From Chitinophaga niastensis (lineage in GTDB: Bacteria; Bacteroidota; Bacteroidia; Chitinophagales; Chitinophagaceae), in contig NZ_PYAW01000003.1 in NCBI RefSeq assembly GCF_003014755.1, forward strand, positions 930,001 through 994,000: a stretch of DNA of 64,000 nt. The letters are read 5' to 3'. Positions 51,884 through 60,249 of this stretch are shown piece after piece. The translations under genes were made by a program, and so were the position numbers. How positions within the stretch are numbered: position 1 is the stretch's first letter; the number at the start of each line of letters is the position of its first letter. Under the pieces are notes generated by a model that saw only the letters and a list, made by a program, of their open reading frames with translations, was not told the DNA's origin and did no database searches.

Positions 51884-52963
51884 TTAATTCAGATTCTCTA
51901 ATACTTTGGCGCCCATGGCGTCGGTACCCATCATTAAATCGTTAACAGTATGTTTGTTAGCGATATCCATGGTTCTGAAACCTTGTCTGAGTGTAGCTTC
52001 CACGGCTTTGATCACACGTTGTGATTCTGTTTTCAGGCCAAAGGAGATGTCCAACATCAGGGCAGCAGATAAAATAGAAGCCAGCGGATTAGCAATGCCT
52101 TTACCGGCGATGTCATGTGCAGAACCATGGATAGGCTCGTAGAAGCCGATGCTGTCGCCTATAGAGGCAGATGCCAGCATACCCATAGAGCCGGCTATCT
52201 GAGATGCTTCATCCGTGAGGATGTCACCAAACAGGTTACCAGTGAGCACTACATCAAAACGTTTAGGATCTTTGATCAGCTGCATGGCAGCGTTGTCGAT
52301 AAACATATGTTCTGTTTCCACATCAGGATATTCTTTGGCAATTTCCTGTACTACTTCTCTCCACAAACGGCTTGCTTCCAGCACATTGGCTTTATCAACA
52401 GAACACAACTTTTTACGGCGGGTACGTGCTGCTTCATATGCTTTGCGTGCAATACGCTCTACTTCATAGCGGTGATAGATCATCAGATCAGACGCAGTAT
52501 TGCGGTCTGCTGTTCTTATCTTCTCTCCAAAATATACATCACCTGTCAGCTCCCGGAAGAAAAGGATATCTGCACCACGCAGGATTTCCGGTTTAATGCT
52601 GGAAGCTTCCAGCAGTTCGTCAAATAATTTTATCGGGCGAAGATTAGCATACAGGCCCAGTTCTTTTCTGATTTTGAGCAATCCCTGTTCCGGTCTTACT
52701 TTCAGCGTTGGGTCGTTATCGTATTTAGCATGACCGATAGCACCAAACAGAATAGCATCGGAGTTCCTGGCTTTCTGCAGTGTTTCATCCGGCAGGGGCT
52801 CACCGGTGGCTTCAATAGCTACGTGGCCCATGATACCTTCTTCGAAGGTGAAGGTGTGATTAAAATTTTTCGCAATCGTTGTCAGCACTTTTTGTCCCCA
52901 TGCAGTCACTTCCTGTCCAATGCCGTCGCCGGGTATCACTAGTATTTTCTTTTCAACGCCCAT
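51884..52963 (-). CDS. leuB: 3-isopropylmalate dehydrogenase
   Basis: About 359 aa from the ATG at 52963 (MGVEKKILVIPGDGIGQEV). An in-frame ATG at 52978 lies within the family C repeat and would add only MLKKY. It is an NAD-dependent oxidative decarboxylase. Typical motifs are GDGIGQEV, the substrate-binding LRPIK and FRELTGDVYFGEK segments, DNAAMQLI and the NAD-binding EPIHGSAHDIAGKGIANP. It lies 97 nt after leuD, with the gap filled by repeat C4. Confidence 0.97.
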   Translation of the reverse strand: MGVEKKILVIPGDGIGQEVTAWGQKVLTTIAKNFNHTFTFEEGIMGHVAIEATGEPLPDETLQKARNSDAILFGAIGHAKYDNDPTLKVRPEQGLLKIRKELGLYANLRPIKLFDELLEASSIKPEILRGADILFFRELTGDVYFGEKIRTADRNTASDLMIYHRYEVERIARKAYEAARTRRKKLCSVDKANVLEASRLWREVVQEIAKEYPDVETEHMFIDNAAMQLIKDPKRFDVVLTGNLFGDILTDEASQIAGSMGMLASASIGDSIGFYEPIHGSAHDIAGKGIANPLASILSAALMLDISFGLKTESQRVIKAVEATLRQGFRTMDIANKHTVNDLMMGTDAMGAKVLENLN

Positions 52964-52970
52964 ATATTTT

Positions 52971-53060
52971 TTTAGCATTTAGCTTTTAGTGGTTAGCTTT
53001 TAGCCCTTAGCGTATAACTATCAGATTTTTCTAACAGCTAAACACTAATGGCTAAATGCT
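52971..53060. repeat. Family C TTAGCNN array C4 between leuD and leuB
   Basis: Six consecutive 7-nt words on the plus strand (TTAGCAT, TTAGCTT, TTAGTGG, TTAGCTT, TTAGCCC, TTAGCGT) are followed, after about 20 nt, by four inverted words (TAACAGC, TAAACAC, TAATGGC, TAAATGC). It covers nearly the whole gap inside the leucine operon. Confidence 0.8.
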
Positions 53061-53660
53061 TTAAAAATTAAATTCTCTTGTTGTTTCGTATTGTGTTATT
53101 TCCTGACGAAGACTCAACAGGTAATCGATATCATCATAACCATTGAGCAGACAAGTCTTTTTGTATTGGTTGATGTCAAAGTTTTCCTGTTCACCGGAAG
53201 CGATAATTTTGATGAACTGGTTTTCCAGGTCTACCTCTATTTCCGCTTTGGGATTGCTTTCGATGGCTTTAAATATTTTATCCAGGAAATCTTCGCTTAC
53301 CTGGATGGGTAGGATAAAATTGTTGAGCGCATTATTTTTGAAGATGTCTGCAAAGAAACTACTCACCACTACTTTAAATCCATAATCACCGATAGCCCAG
53401 GCAGCATGTTCGCGGGAAGAGCCGCAACCAAAGTTTTTCCCGCCTACCAGGATCTGACCACTGTAGACGGGGTTGTTCAGTACAAAATCTGCTTTAGGTG
53501 TGTTATCACTTTCGTAGCGCCAGTCGCGGAACAGGTTTTCACCAAAACCATCCCTGGTAGTAGCTTTCAGGAAGCGTGCAGGAATGATCTGATCTGTATC
53601 TATATTTTCGATGGGTACAGGGACCGCAGTTGAAACGAGGTGTTGAAATATTTTACTCAT
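53061..53660 (-). CDS. leuD: 3-isopropylmalate dehydratase small subunit
   Basis: A 199-aa swivel-domain subunit that pairs with LeuC to isomerise 2- to 3-isopropylmalate. Motifs: PIENIDTDQIIPARFLK near the N-terminus and KNFGCGSSREHAAWAIGDYG near residue 75. The length is typical. It is separated from leuC by a methyltransferase gene, which is unusual because leuC and leuD are normally adjacent. Confidence 0.97.
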   Translation of the reverse strand: MSKIFQHLVSTAVPVPIENIDTDQIIPARFLKATTRDGFGENLFRDWRYESDNTPKADFVLNNPVYSGQILVGGKNFGCGSSREHAAWAIGDYGFKVVVSSFFADIFKNNALNNFILPIQVSEDFLDKIFKAIESNPKAEIEVDLENQFIKIIASGEQENFDINQYKKTCLLNGYDDIDYLLSLRQEITQYETTREFNF

Positions 53661-53675
53661 GATGAATTTTACTAT

Positions 53676-54425
53676 TTAGATTTTTGTGGCTGCTACCCGT
53701 AAACGAACATAATCGGCGTATAGATCGCCATCCTTCATGATTTGCGGTGCCAGCTCCTGCTGTACCTGCTGAAGAATAGCATTTTTATCTTTCTCCGGTA
53801 CGTTTGTAAAAAGATAGTGACCAAACATCTCTAACCAATCGATGATGCCGGTGGCCGGATCTACCAGTTTGGAAGGACGATCAAAAAAGTGGACACGGTC
53901 AATTTTAAAACCTGCCTTTTCCAACAGGGTAGTATATTCTGCCGGAGAAGGGAAGTACCAGAATGGTACATAAGTATACCCTTTCTGCTGCATTACTTTT
54001 TCCAGTGTAATTAAAATGCTTTGCACATTGCCTTTACCGCCCATTTCAATGACCAGTCTGCCACCTTTTTTCAGCTGTGCATACATACGTGCAATGGCTT
54101 TTTCTTTTTCGCGTACCCAGTGCAGGGTAGCGTTGGAGAAGATGCCGTCAAACTGTACCGGTAGCGAAAATGTAGTAGCATCGCCTACCTCAAACGTAAT
54201 GTTGGGATAGTGAGCGCGGGCACTTTCTATCATGGCAGCGGAGGCGTCTATACCGGTAACCTGCGCACCTTTTTCGGCCAGTTGCGCTGTGAGCTCACCT
54301 GTACCACAGCCCAGATCCAGTATGACTTCGCCAGCCTGTGGCTGCAACCAGTCAATCAGACTGTTGCCGTATTCAAATACGAAGGCATGTTTCTCTTTAT
54401 ATAAGTCGGCATTCCACTGGTCCAT
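53676..54425 (-). CDS. Class I SAM methyltransferase, trans-aconitate 2-methyltransferase-like
   Basis: A 249-aa Rossmann-fold methyltransferase. Motif I LDLGCGTG is at residues 36-43, motif II GIDASAAMI, then FSNATLHWV and GGRLVIEMGGKGN. N-terminal WNADLYKEKHAFVFEYG and the C-terminal layout resemble Tam-type enzymes, which methylate trans-aconitate. It sits between leuC and leuD, 15 nt before leuD. trans-Aconitate inhibits aconitase-type dehydratases, and a yeast relative methylates 3-isopropylmalate, so a role linked to isopropylmalate isomerase is plausible but inferred. Confidence 0.85.
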   Translation of the reverse strand: MDQWNADLYKEKHAFVFEYGNSLIDWLQPQAGEVILDLGCGTGELTAQLAEKGAQVTGIDASAAMIESARAHYPNITFEVGDATTFSLPVQFDGIFSNATLHWVREKEKAIARMYAQLKKGGRLVIEMGGKGNVQSILITLEKVMQQKGYTYVPFWYFPSPAEYTTLLEKAGFKIDRVHFFDRPSKLVDPATGIIDWLEMFGHYLFTNVPEKDKNAILQQVQQELAPQIMKDGDLYADYVRLRVAATKI

Positions 54426-54426
54426 A

Positions 54427-54507
54427 GCAATTAGCTTTTAGCAGTTAGCACTTAGCGGTTAGCATTTAGCTGTTAGCATTTAGTATTTAGCTAAATGCTA
54501 ACCGCTA
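54427..54507. repeat. Family C TTAGCNN array C5 between leuC and the methyltransferase gene
   Basis: Nine tandem 7-nt words (TTAGCTT, TTAGCAG, TTAGCAC, TTAGCGG, TTAGCAT, TTAGCTG, TTAGCAT, TTAGTAT, TTAGC) are followed by inverted words. AGCGGTTAGCATTTAGC (54454-54470) pairs perfectly with GCTAAATGCTAACCGCT (54490-54506). The stem includes part of the leuC stop codon. Confidence 0.85.
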
Positions 54508-55902
54508 TATCATTTCCCTGACATCTGTTACCCTACCGGTAATGGCAGCTGCTGCCGCAGTGAGCGGGCTGGCCAGGAAGGTGCGGGCATTGGGGCCCTG
54601 GCGACCTTCGAAGTTGCGGTTAGAGGTAGAGATACAGTACATACCTGCAGGTATCTTGTCTTCATTCATACCCAAACAGGCAGAACATCCTGGCTCACGC
54701 AGCTGGAAACCGGCTGCAGCAAAGATCTTGTCGATGCCTTCTGCTATTGCCTGTGCTTCCACCTGTTTGGAACCTGGTACAATCCATACCACCACATCGG
54801 CTGCCTTTTGTTTGCCTTTCACGAAATCCGCTACGAGGCGTAAGTCTTCAATGCGGGAATTGGTGCAGCTACCAATGAATACATAGTCTATTTTCTTGCC
54901 CAGCAGCCCGCTGCCAGGTTGCAGCTCCATGTAATCCAATGATTTTTTGAAAGAGGGTCTTTCCTTTTCTTCCAGCTGTTCCAGCGACGGGATGTGGCGG
55001 GTAACGCCCATGCCCATGCCGGGGTTGGTACCGTAAGTTATTTGCGGTTCAATATCCGCTGCATCGAAGGTGAGCACTTTGTCGAACTGCGCATCGTTAT
55101 CGGTGTGCAATGTTTTCCAATATGCCAGGGATTTGTCCCAGTCGGCACCCTGTGGGGCAAACTCGCGGCCTTTGATGTAATCGAAGGTGATATCGTCCGG
55201 TGCAATTAAGCCACCACGTGCGCCCATTTCAATACTCATATTGCAGATGGTCATACGTGCTTCCATACTCAGGCTGCGGATCGCATCTCCTGCGTATTCC
55301 ACGAAATAGCCGGTAGCGCCGGAAGCGGATATTTTAGAGATAATATATAGAATGATATCTTTAGACAGTACGCCTTTTCCCAGTGTGCCATTCACTTGAA
55401 TCTTCATGCGCTTTGGCTTGTATTGCAGGATACATTGGGTAGCCAATACCTGCTCTACTTCGGAAGTACCGATACCAAAAGCGACTGCGCCAAAAGCACC
55501 GTGGGTGCTGGTGTGGCTGTCGCCGCACACGATGGTCATACCCGGCAGGGTGATGCCCAGTTCAGGTCCTATTACATGCACAATACCCTGGAACCGGTGG
55601 CCGAGGCCATATAATTCCACGCCAAATTCGGATGTATTTTTAGTCAGCATTTCTACCTGTAAACGGCTTAGTGCTTCTTTAATGGGCAGGTGCTGATCCT
55701 GTGTAGGTACGTTGTGATCCGCAGTAGCCCTGGTTTTAGCAGGACGAAATACGGGGATGCCGCGTTTACGCAACCCGTCAAACGCCTGGGGACTGGTTAC
55801 CTCGTGAATAAAGTGCGTGTTGATGTACACTGCATCCGGATGTCCCGGCTTGCTCATCACGATATGGCTGTCCCAGATCTTATCAAATAACGTTTTTCCC
55901 AT
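54505..55902 (-). CDS. leuC: 3-isopropylmalate dehydratase large subunit
   Basis: A 465-aa aconitase-superfamily [4Fe-4S] subunit. Cluster-binding segments are FIGSCTNSRIEDL and GCSACLGMNEDKIP; other motifs are CGDSHTSTHGAFGAVAFGIG and NRNFEGRQGP. The length is normal. It is the first gene of the leucine operon, with a promoter box 34 nt upstream (55936-55943). The order leuC-methyltransferase-leuD-leuB-leuA is unusual only in the inserted gene. Confidence 0.97.
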   Translation of the reverse strand: MGKTLFDKIWDSHIVMSKPGHPDAVYINTHFIHEVTSPQAFDGLRKRGIPVFRPAKTRATADHNVPTQDQHLPIKEALSRLQVEMLTKNTSEFGVELYGLGHRFQGIVHVIGPELGITLPGMTIVCGDSHTSTHGAFGAVAFGIGTSEVEQVLATQCILQYKPKRMKIQVNGTLGKGVLSKDIILYIISKISASGATGYFVEYAGDAIRSLSMEARMTICNMSIEMGARGGLIAPDDITFDYIKGREFAPQGADWDKSLAYWKTLHTDNDAQFDKVLTFDAADIEPQITYGTNPGMGMGVTRHIPSLEQLEEKERPSFKKSLDYMELQPGSGLLGKKIDYVFIGSCTNSRIEDLRLVADFVKGKQKAADVVVWIVPGSKQVEAQAIAEGIDKIFAAAGFQLREPGCSACLGMNEDKIPAGMYCISTSNRNFEGRQGPNARTFLASPLTAAAAAITGRVTDVREMI

Positions 55903-55935
55903 CCTTAATGCTTCCTTTTAAAATGTTTATTCCTT

Positions 55936-55943
55936 CAAATCTA
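55936..55943 (-). promoter_or_regulatory. Probable promoter (-7 box) of the leucine operon
   Basis: On the minus strand TAGATTTG matches TAnnTTTG and lies 34 nt before the leuC ATG. The short leader leaves no room for a leucine-rich attenuator peptide. Confidence 0.6.
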
Positions 55944-55970
55944 ATGGTCATTAATTAATTGCCATATCGC

Positions 55971-55978
55971 TAAATTTG
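55971..55978 (+). promoter_or_regulatory. Probable promoter (-7 box) of the 56056 gene
   Basis: TAAATTTG matches TAnnTTTG, 78 nt upstream of the start codon at 56056, divergent from the leuC promoter. Confidence 0.55.
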
Positions 55979-56055
55979 CTTTAATTACAACCTTTAAAAG
56001 CACTTGATACACATCAATCTATTGTTTATCAATAATTTACAACATTTAAATAACG

Positions 56056-57609
56056 ATGCCCAACAGTCAAAGTGACGCCTTATTCATATTAATAAAAACA
56101 CTAACAAAAGCTGAAAAACGCAATTTTCAGCTCGCGTTCAATAAAAACAACACCAAAGAAGACGTGTTATTTATCCAGCTGTTTACTACGCTGGATAAAA
56201 TGAAAGAGTATGATGAAGAGCAGATACTGAAGAAAATAACGGATATCAAAAAGCAGCAGTTATCTAATGTAAAGGCTCATTTGTACAAACATCTGTTATC
56301 AAGTCTGCGGCAGTTGTATAAACAAAAAGATCCGCTTATTGATCTGCGCGAACAGCTGGATCATGCGCGGGTGCTGTATAACAAAGGACTCTATAACCAA
56401 AGTCTGAAGATCCTTGCCAAGGCAAAAACCATGGCACTCGGACAAGAAGAGGTGATGCTGGGTTACGAAATTGTGGAGTTTGAGAAACTAATCGAATCAA
56501 GGCATATTACCCGCAGCCTGGAAAACCGCGCAGAAGCCCTCAGCGCCGAATCACGGCAGATAGAGCAACAACTTGCCAATATCAGCCGGCTTTCCACCCT
56601 TTCCTTACGCATGTATGGCCTGTACCTCAAGCTGGGTCACGCCCGCAATGAACGCGACGGGGAAATGGTGAAATCGTTTTTTGAAAGCCAGTTGCCGGCA
56701 TTTCAGCATGCGCAGATGAGCTTTTACGAAAAAGTGTATATGTTCCAGGCATCCAGCTGGTACTATTATATTTTGCAGGACTTTGTGATGTACTATCGTT
56801 ACACACAAAAGTGGGTAGACCTGTTTAAACAATATCCTGCGCTACAGCAAACGGATATGGACCTGTATATTAAAGCACAGCATAACCTACTGACCGCTCA
56901 TTTTTATACTTCTAACTTTGAAAAGTTCAAGACCGCATTACTGGAGCTGGAAGGTTTTATCCGCGATAACCAGGAAAATTTTCACGAGAACACCCGCACT
57001 TCCGCATTTGTGTATTTATATACTGCCAAAATAAACCGCTACTTCCTGGAAGGCACGTTCAGTGAAGGTTTGGCCATGGTACCTGAATTGGAAACAGAAA
57101 TCAGCCGGCATACACTGAAGATAGATCAGCATCGCGTACTGGTGTTCTACTACAAAATTGCGTGCCTTTATTTTGGTAGTGGCGATAATAATAAAGCGAT
57201 CATTTATCTCAATAAAATAATCAATTTAAAAATAGGTAATCTGCGTGCAGATATACAATGTTTTGCCCGCATCCTGCATTTGATTGCGCATTATGAACTG
57301 GAGAATTACAGCCTGGTAGAATACCTGATCAAATCTGTGTATCATTTTATTTCCAAACATAAAGATTTGGGCCTGGTGATGGAAGAAATCATGAAATTTT
57401 TGCGCAAGTATATCTATGCCAATCCAAAAGCATTACGCAACGCCTTCATTGATCTGAAAGACAGGCTGGTACAAATTTCGCAAGATCCGTACGAACGCAG
57501 GTCCTTCCTCTACCTGGACATTATTTCCTGGCTGGAAAGCAAAATAGAAGCCATTCCTGTACAGGAAGTGATACACCGTAAATTTGTGAATAAGGAGAAG
57601 CGGATATAG
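56056..57609 (+). CDS. Helical-repeat (TPR-like) hypothetical protein
   Basis: A 517-aa protein with no signal peptide or membrane segment. It is nearly all helical, with TPR-like pairs (LDHARVLYNKGLYNQSLKIL, FYYKIACLYFGSGDNNKAII, RILHLIAHYELENYSLVEYL), and has a basic N-terminal region containing LTKAEKRNFQLAFNKNN. A scaffold or protein-interaction role is likely, but I recognise no named family. It is divergent from leuC across 153 bp that hold two opposing promoter boxes. Repeat A6 lies downstream. Confidence 0.8.
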   Translation: MPNSQSDALFILIKTLTKAEKRNFQLAFNKNNTKEDVLFIQLFTTLDKMKEYDEEQILKKITDIKKQQLSNVKAHLYKHLLSSLRQLYKQKDPLIDLREQLDHARVLYNKGLYNQSLKILAKAKTMALGQEEVMLGYEIVEFEKLIESRHITRSLENRAEALSAESRQIEQQLANISRLSTLSLRMYGLYLKLGHARNERDGEMVKSFFESQLPAFQHAQMSFYEKVYMFQASSWYYYILQDFVMYYRYTQKWVDLFKQYPALQQTDMDLYIKAQHNLLTAHFYTSNFEKFKTALLELEGFIRDNQENFHENTRTSAFVYLYTAKINRYFLEGTFSEGLAMVPELETEISRHTLKIDQHRVLVFYYKIACLYFGSGDNNKAIIYLNKIINLKIGNLRADIQCFARILHLIAHYELENYSLVEYLIKSVYHFISKHKDLGLVMEEIMKFLRKYIYANPKALRNAFIDLKDRLVQISQDPYERRSFLYLDIISWLESKIEAIPVQEVIHRKFVNKEKRI

Positions 57610-57633
57610 CGGGGCAGCCTTCGGCTGTGAATT

Positions 57634-58027
57634 TATCTTTTCTCCCGATTAGACTGATTATGCTGATTACCTGATTTTGATTTTTTTTTGATTTAAAAAG
57701 ATTAGCGAAGATCTCAGCGGATAATGTCTGAACCAGGATTTTTAGGATTGAATGGATTACCCTGATGGATGTTATGTTTTTTTATATCGAAGATATACGC
57801 GAATATCTATGCTATGATCTTCGGCATCAATCAAGATAATCCATTCAATCCTAAAAATCCTGGTTCAGACATTATCCGCTGAGATCTTCGCTAATCAGGA
57901 TAATCATACTAATCATAATAATCACAGTTCAGACATTATCCGCTGAGATCTTCGCTAATCTTTTTATAATCAAAAAAAATCAAAATCAGGTAATCAGCAT
58001 AATCAGTCTAATCGAGAGAAAGACAAT
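57634..58027. repeat. Composite family A element A6 (convergent genes)
   Basis: About 394 bp, nested. The outer arms (TCTCCCGATTAGACTGATTA... and complement) are the A1/A5 type. Inside lies an A4-type element (GAACCAGGATTTTTAGGATT arms, centre with CGAAGATATACGCGAATATC). The 34-nt segment starting GTTCAGACATTATCCGCTGA occurs twice on the right side (from 57868 and from 57927). It reaches the stop codon of the convergent gene. Confidence 0.85.
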
Positions 58028-59151
58028 CACTCTCTTTCTATATACGGTTCATACGTACGATATTTTTTAAAGAAGATAATGGCCGATGCGATCTGCAACA
58101 ATGCGATAGCCGGCCATTCGTATTTACCGAGGATCATGAATAACACTATGAAAGAAGTGAGCAACACGTAACGCACGTGGATTTCGGGATTCATCTTCGG
58201 AAAATATAACAGGCAACGGAAGAGGATCATTAATGATAAGGCAGTACAAAAAACGGTGATCAAACCCATCCATGGTGTTTTCGTATAGGCATTTACGGTG
58301 ATCATTACCATCTCCGGCAAAAACATCAGTATATATATGCAGATCAATCGCAGGTAATGTGTACTTAATCTAATGGGGAGGTTTTCCATAAAATTGAGGT
58401 ACGTATCATCAAAAGCACGATTGTGGACCATCAACTGCATGTGTACCAGTACGCTCACCATCGCGCCCAGCTGGAGTCCGCGCAGATCAAAATATTCTCC
58501 TTGCCGCATTATTAAAAACGTCAGCCACAATATAGCAGCGGAAAATAATTTAGTGCTGAAAATACGCCGCGGAAAATTAGTGAACAGTTCATACAGGAAA
58601 AATAATACCGGTGGCTTCGTGAAATGTTTGTTGAGCCAGCGTTGCATGTGTCCTGTAAAAAAGATAACATCCGGTTGCGCCAGTTTTCTTTCATATAACG
58701 TTAACGGCCATATACAGTTGGCGATATTAAATACGATGATAATAATTCCTTTGAGATAATAATGTTGTTGAATGGCCACTACTACCGCAACCGCCGCGTA
58801 TACCAATACCGGCATGTATATAGCAGTGTGTAATACCCACCAGGTACGCCAGCGGGAAGTGGCCGGCATGCTTCCCATGGTGGGGAATAAAAAATCATAT
58901 CCCTGTGTTTGAAATGTTTTCAGGATGAAGCCTGCACATTTTAATGCGTAGGATGTCCACAGCAGTAATACAATGATGAGGAAAGAATTATTTCTCAGGA
59001 AGCCGAGCATGAGTGATTGATGGTAGTTCCATAAACTACTGCCATCTACCACACCAAACAGCAGGTAAAAGAGTACGAGAAAAAAGCCGGTGTTCTGAAT
59101 ATAAAACCGTTGTGTAAATATTTTACTGAGGATAGCCGTTGTTGTACGCAT
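58027..59151 (-). CDS. Multi-pass membrane protein, probable ABC transporter permease
   Basis: A 374-aa protein with about 9 hydrophobic helices (FFLVLFYLLFGVVDGSSLW, NSFLIIVLLLWTSYALKCAG, LVYAAVAVVVAIQQHYY, LLTSFIVLFMILG). It is encoded 1 nt after an ABC ATPase gene, so it is almost certainly its membrane partner. No conserved ABC-2 permease motif was recognised by eye, and the substrate is unknown. The gene's end overlaps the tip of repeat A6. Confidence 0.8.
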   Translation of the reverse strand: MRTTTAILSKIFTQRFYIQNTGFFLVLFYLLFGVVDGSSLWNYHQSLMLGFLRNNSFLIIVLLLWTSYALKCAGFILKTFQTQGYDFLFPTMGSMPATSRWRTWWVLHTAIYMPVLVYAAVAVVVAIQQHYYLKGIIIIVFNIANCIWPLTLYERKLAQPDVIFFTGHMQRWLNKHFTKPPVLFFLYELFTNFPRRIFSTKLFSAAILWLTFLIMRQGEYFDLRGLQLGAMVSVLVHMQLMVHNRAFDDTYLNFMENLPIRLSTHYLRLICIYILMFLPEMVMITVNAYTKTPWMGLITVFCTALSLMILFRCLLYFPKMNPEIHVRYVLLTSFIVLFMILGKYEWPAIALLQIASAIIFFKKYRTYEPYIERE

Positions 59152-59152
59152 A

Positions 59153-59794
59153 TTAATTGAGCGTAATGTTTTTATGAGCTACTTTCAGTGTGCCCGTTAC
59201 CGTTAATTCTTCCGCATCCAGTGGTTGGTGGGAAGTGATACAAAAAGTGACGCCTTTGGCGCTATAGGTGCGGATCAGGTCATATAAAACCGTGAGGGCA
59301 TATGTGTCGATGGTGATCAGTGGCTCATCCAGCAGGATGAGTGCCGGGTTACCGGTGAAAGCCAGCAGTAGTGACAATTTTTTGAGCATGCCACTGGAAT
59401 AGCTGCTTACGGGGTTATTCACAAAGATATCCACACCCAGTCTTTCGCTGATGGCGCTGATCTGGTCCCTGTTGCCCCCTTTGGTATTGAGATACAGCTC
59501 CAGCAAGTCGCGGCCGGTGAGGAAAGAGGGGTATAACGGTTCCGCCTCAGCGTAATTGATCAGGCGGCGGAACTGTACCGGGTGTTCCCGGCTGCTCACA
59601 TTTCCCCGCAGCACTATTTCCCCCTTAAAAGGGATTAAACCCGCCATCACCTTCATGCAGGTGGTTTTCCCCGCACCATTTTCGCCCTGTAGCCAATAAA
59701 TGCCAACGGGCAGTTCCAGGCGGGCAATATCCAGTACGGGTACGTCCTGGTAGTTCTTTTTAACAGTATGAAGGGCAATAACCGGTTCGGACAT
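59153..59794 (-). CDS. ABC transporter ATP-binding protein
   Basis: About 213 aa from the ATG at 59794 (SEPVIALHTVKKNY). The longer in-frame start at 59926 would add 44 residues unlike the family and is rejected. Walker A GENGAGKTT is at residues 37-45, the signature region is SSYSSGMLKKLSLLLAF, and Walker B is ALILLDEPLITID. It is a short ABC-2-type exporter ATPase (CcmA-like). It forms a two-gene unit with the downstream membrane protein. Confidence 0.92.
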   Translation of the reverse strand: MSEPVIALHTVKKNYQDVPVLDIARLELPVGIYWLQGENGAGKTTCMKVMAGLIPFKGEIVLRGNVSSREHPVQFRRLINYAEAEPLYPSFLTGRDLLELYLNTKGGNRDQISAISERLGVDIFVNNPVSSYSSGMLKKLSLLLAFTGNPALILLDEPLITIDTYALTVLYDLIRTYSAKGVTFCITSHQPLDAEELTVTGTLKVAHKNITLN

Positions 59795-60249
59795 ACGTAA
59801 AAGCTTAAAAATGTAAATATGAAAAAATAACGGATATATATCGATAATAGCGGTTCTTTTTAACAAAAATTTGTTTGTGCCTTTTTTTCCATTGACCATC
59901 ATACGTTTAGCCGGGGCAGTAAACAATTTGGGTATATAAAGCCCCCATTTGAGATGTGCAATTCACATACTAAACATATACCATATGCACAAGGTGCATA
60001 ACCCGTGAAACATGCTACAACACTACATCCGGACAATGCCTGATATCTTTTTCCACACCTGTTGAAAACTATTATAGCCATGCCATAAGGGGATGCTTAC
60101 ATTTGTAATCCTGGGCGTATGGATTTTAGGACACAGAAGAAATTTGAAATTATTTGATGTGAGTGAGTGAGGTAGTGCAGATTTCAGAATGCTGACCCCA
60201 AACAGAAAAACCAAGAACCTTCGACAGTACCCATATAAAAATATTAGCG
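59795..60249. other. 455-bp intergenic region upstream of nrdB with two dyads
   Basis: This lies between the divergent ABC operon and nrdBA. It holds TATGCAC-aag-GTGCATA (59984-60000), ATGTG-caatt-CACAT (59954-59968) and a TAnnTTTG box at 60098-60105, giving an nrdB leader of roughly 140 nt. No coding frame is convincing. The dyads are candidate regulator sites for ribonucleotide reductase or for the ABC genes. Confidence 0.5.
60098..60105 (+). promoter_or_regulatory. Probable promoter (-7 box) of nrdBA
   Basis: TACATTTG matches TAnnTTTG, 144 nt upstream of the nrdB ATG. Confidence 0.45.

Noticed and set aside
55903..56055. Leucine attenuator peptide or T-box before leuC
   Set aside because: The probable promoter box leaves a leader of only about 30 nt and no run of leucine codons was found.
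59926..60249. Cobalamin riboswitch before nrdB
   Set aside because: No B12-box-like sequence was recognised, and the enzyme is the oxygen-dependent di-iron class.
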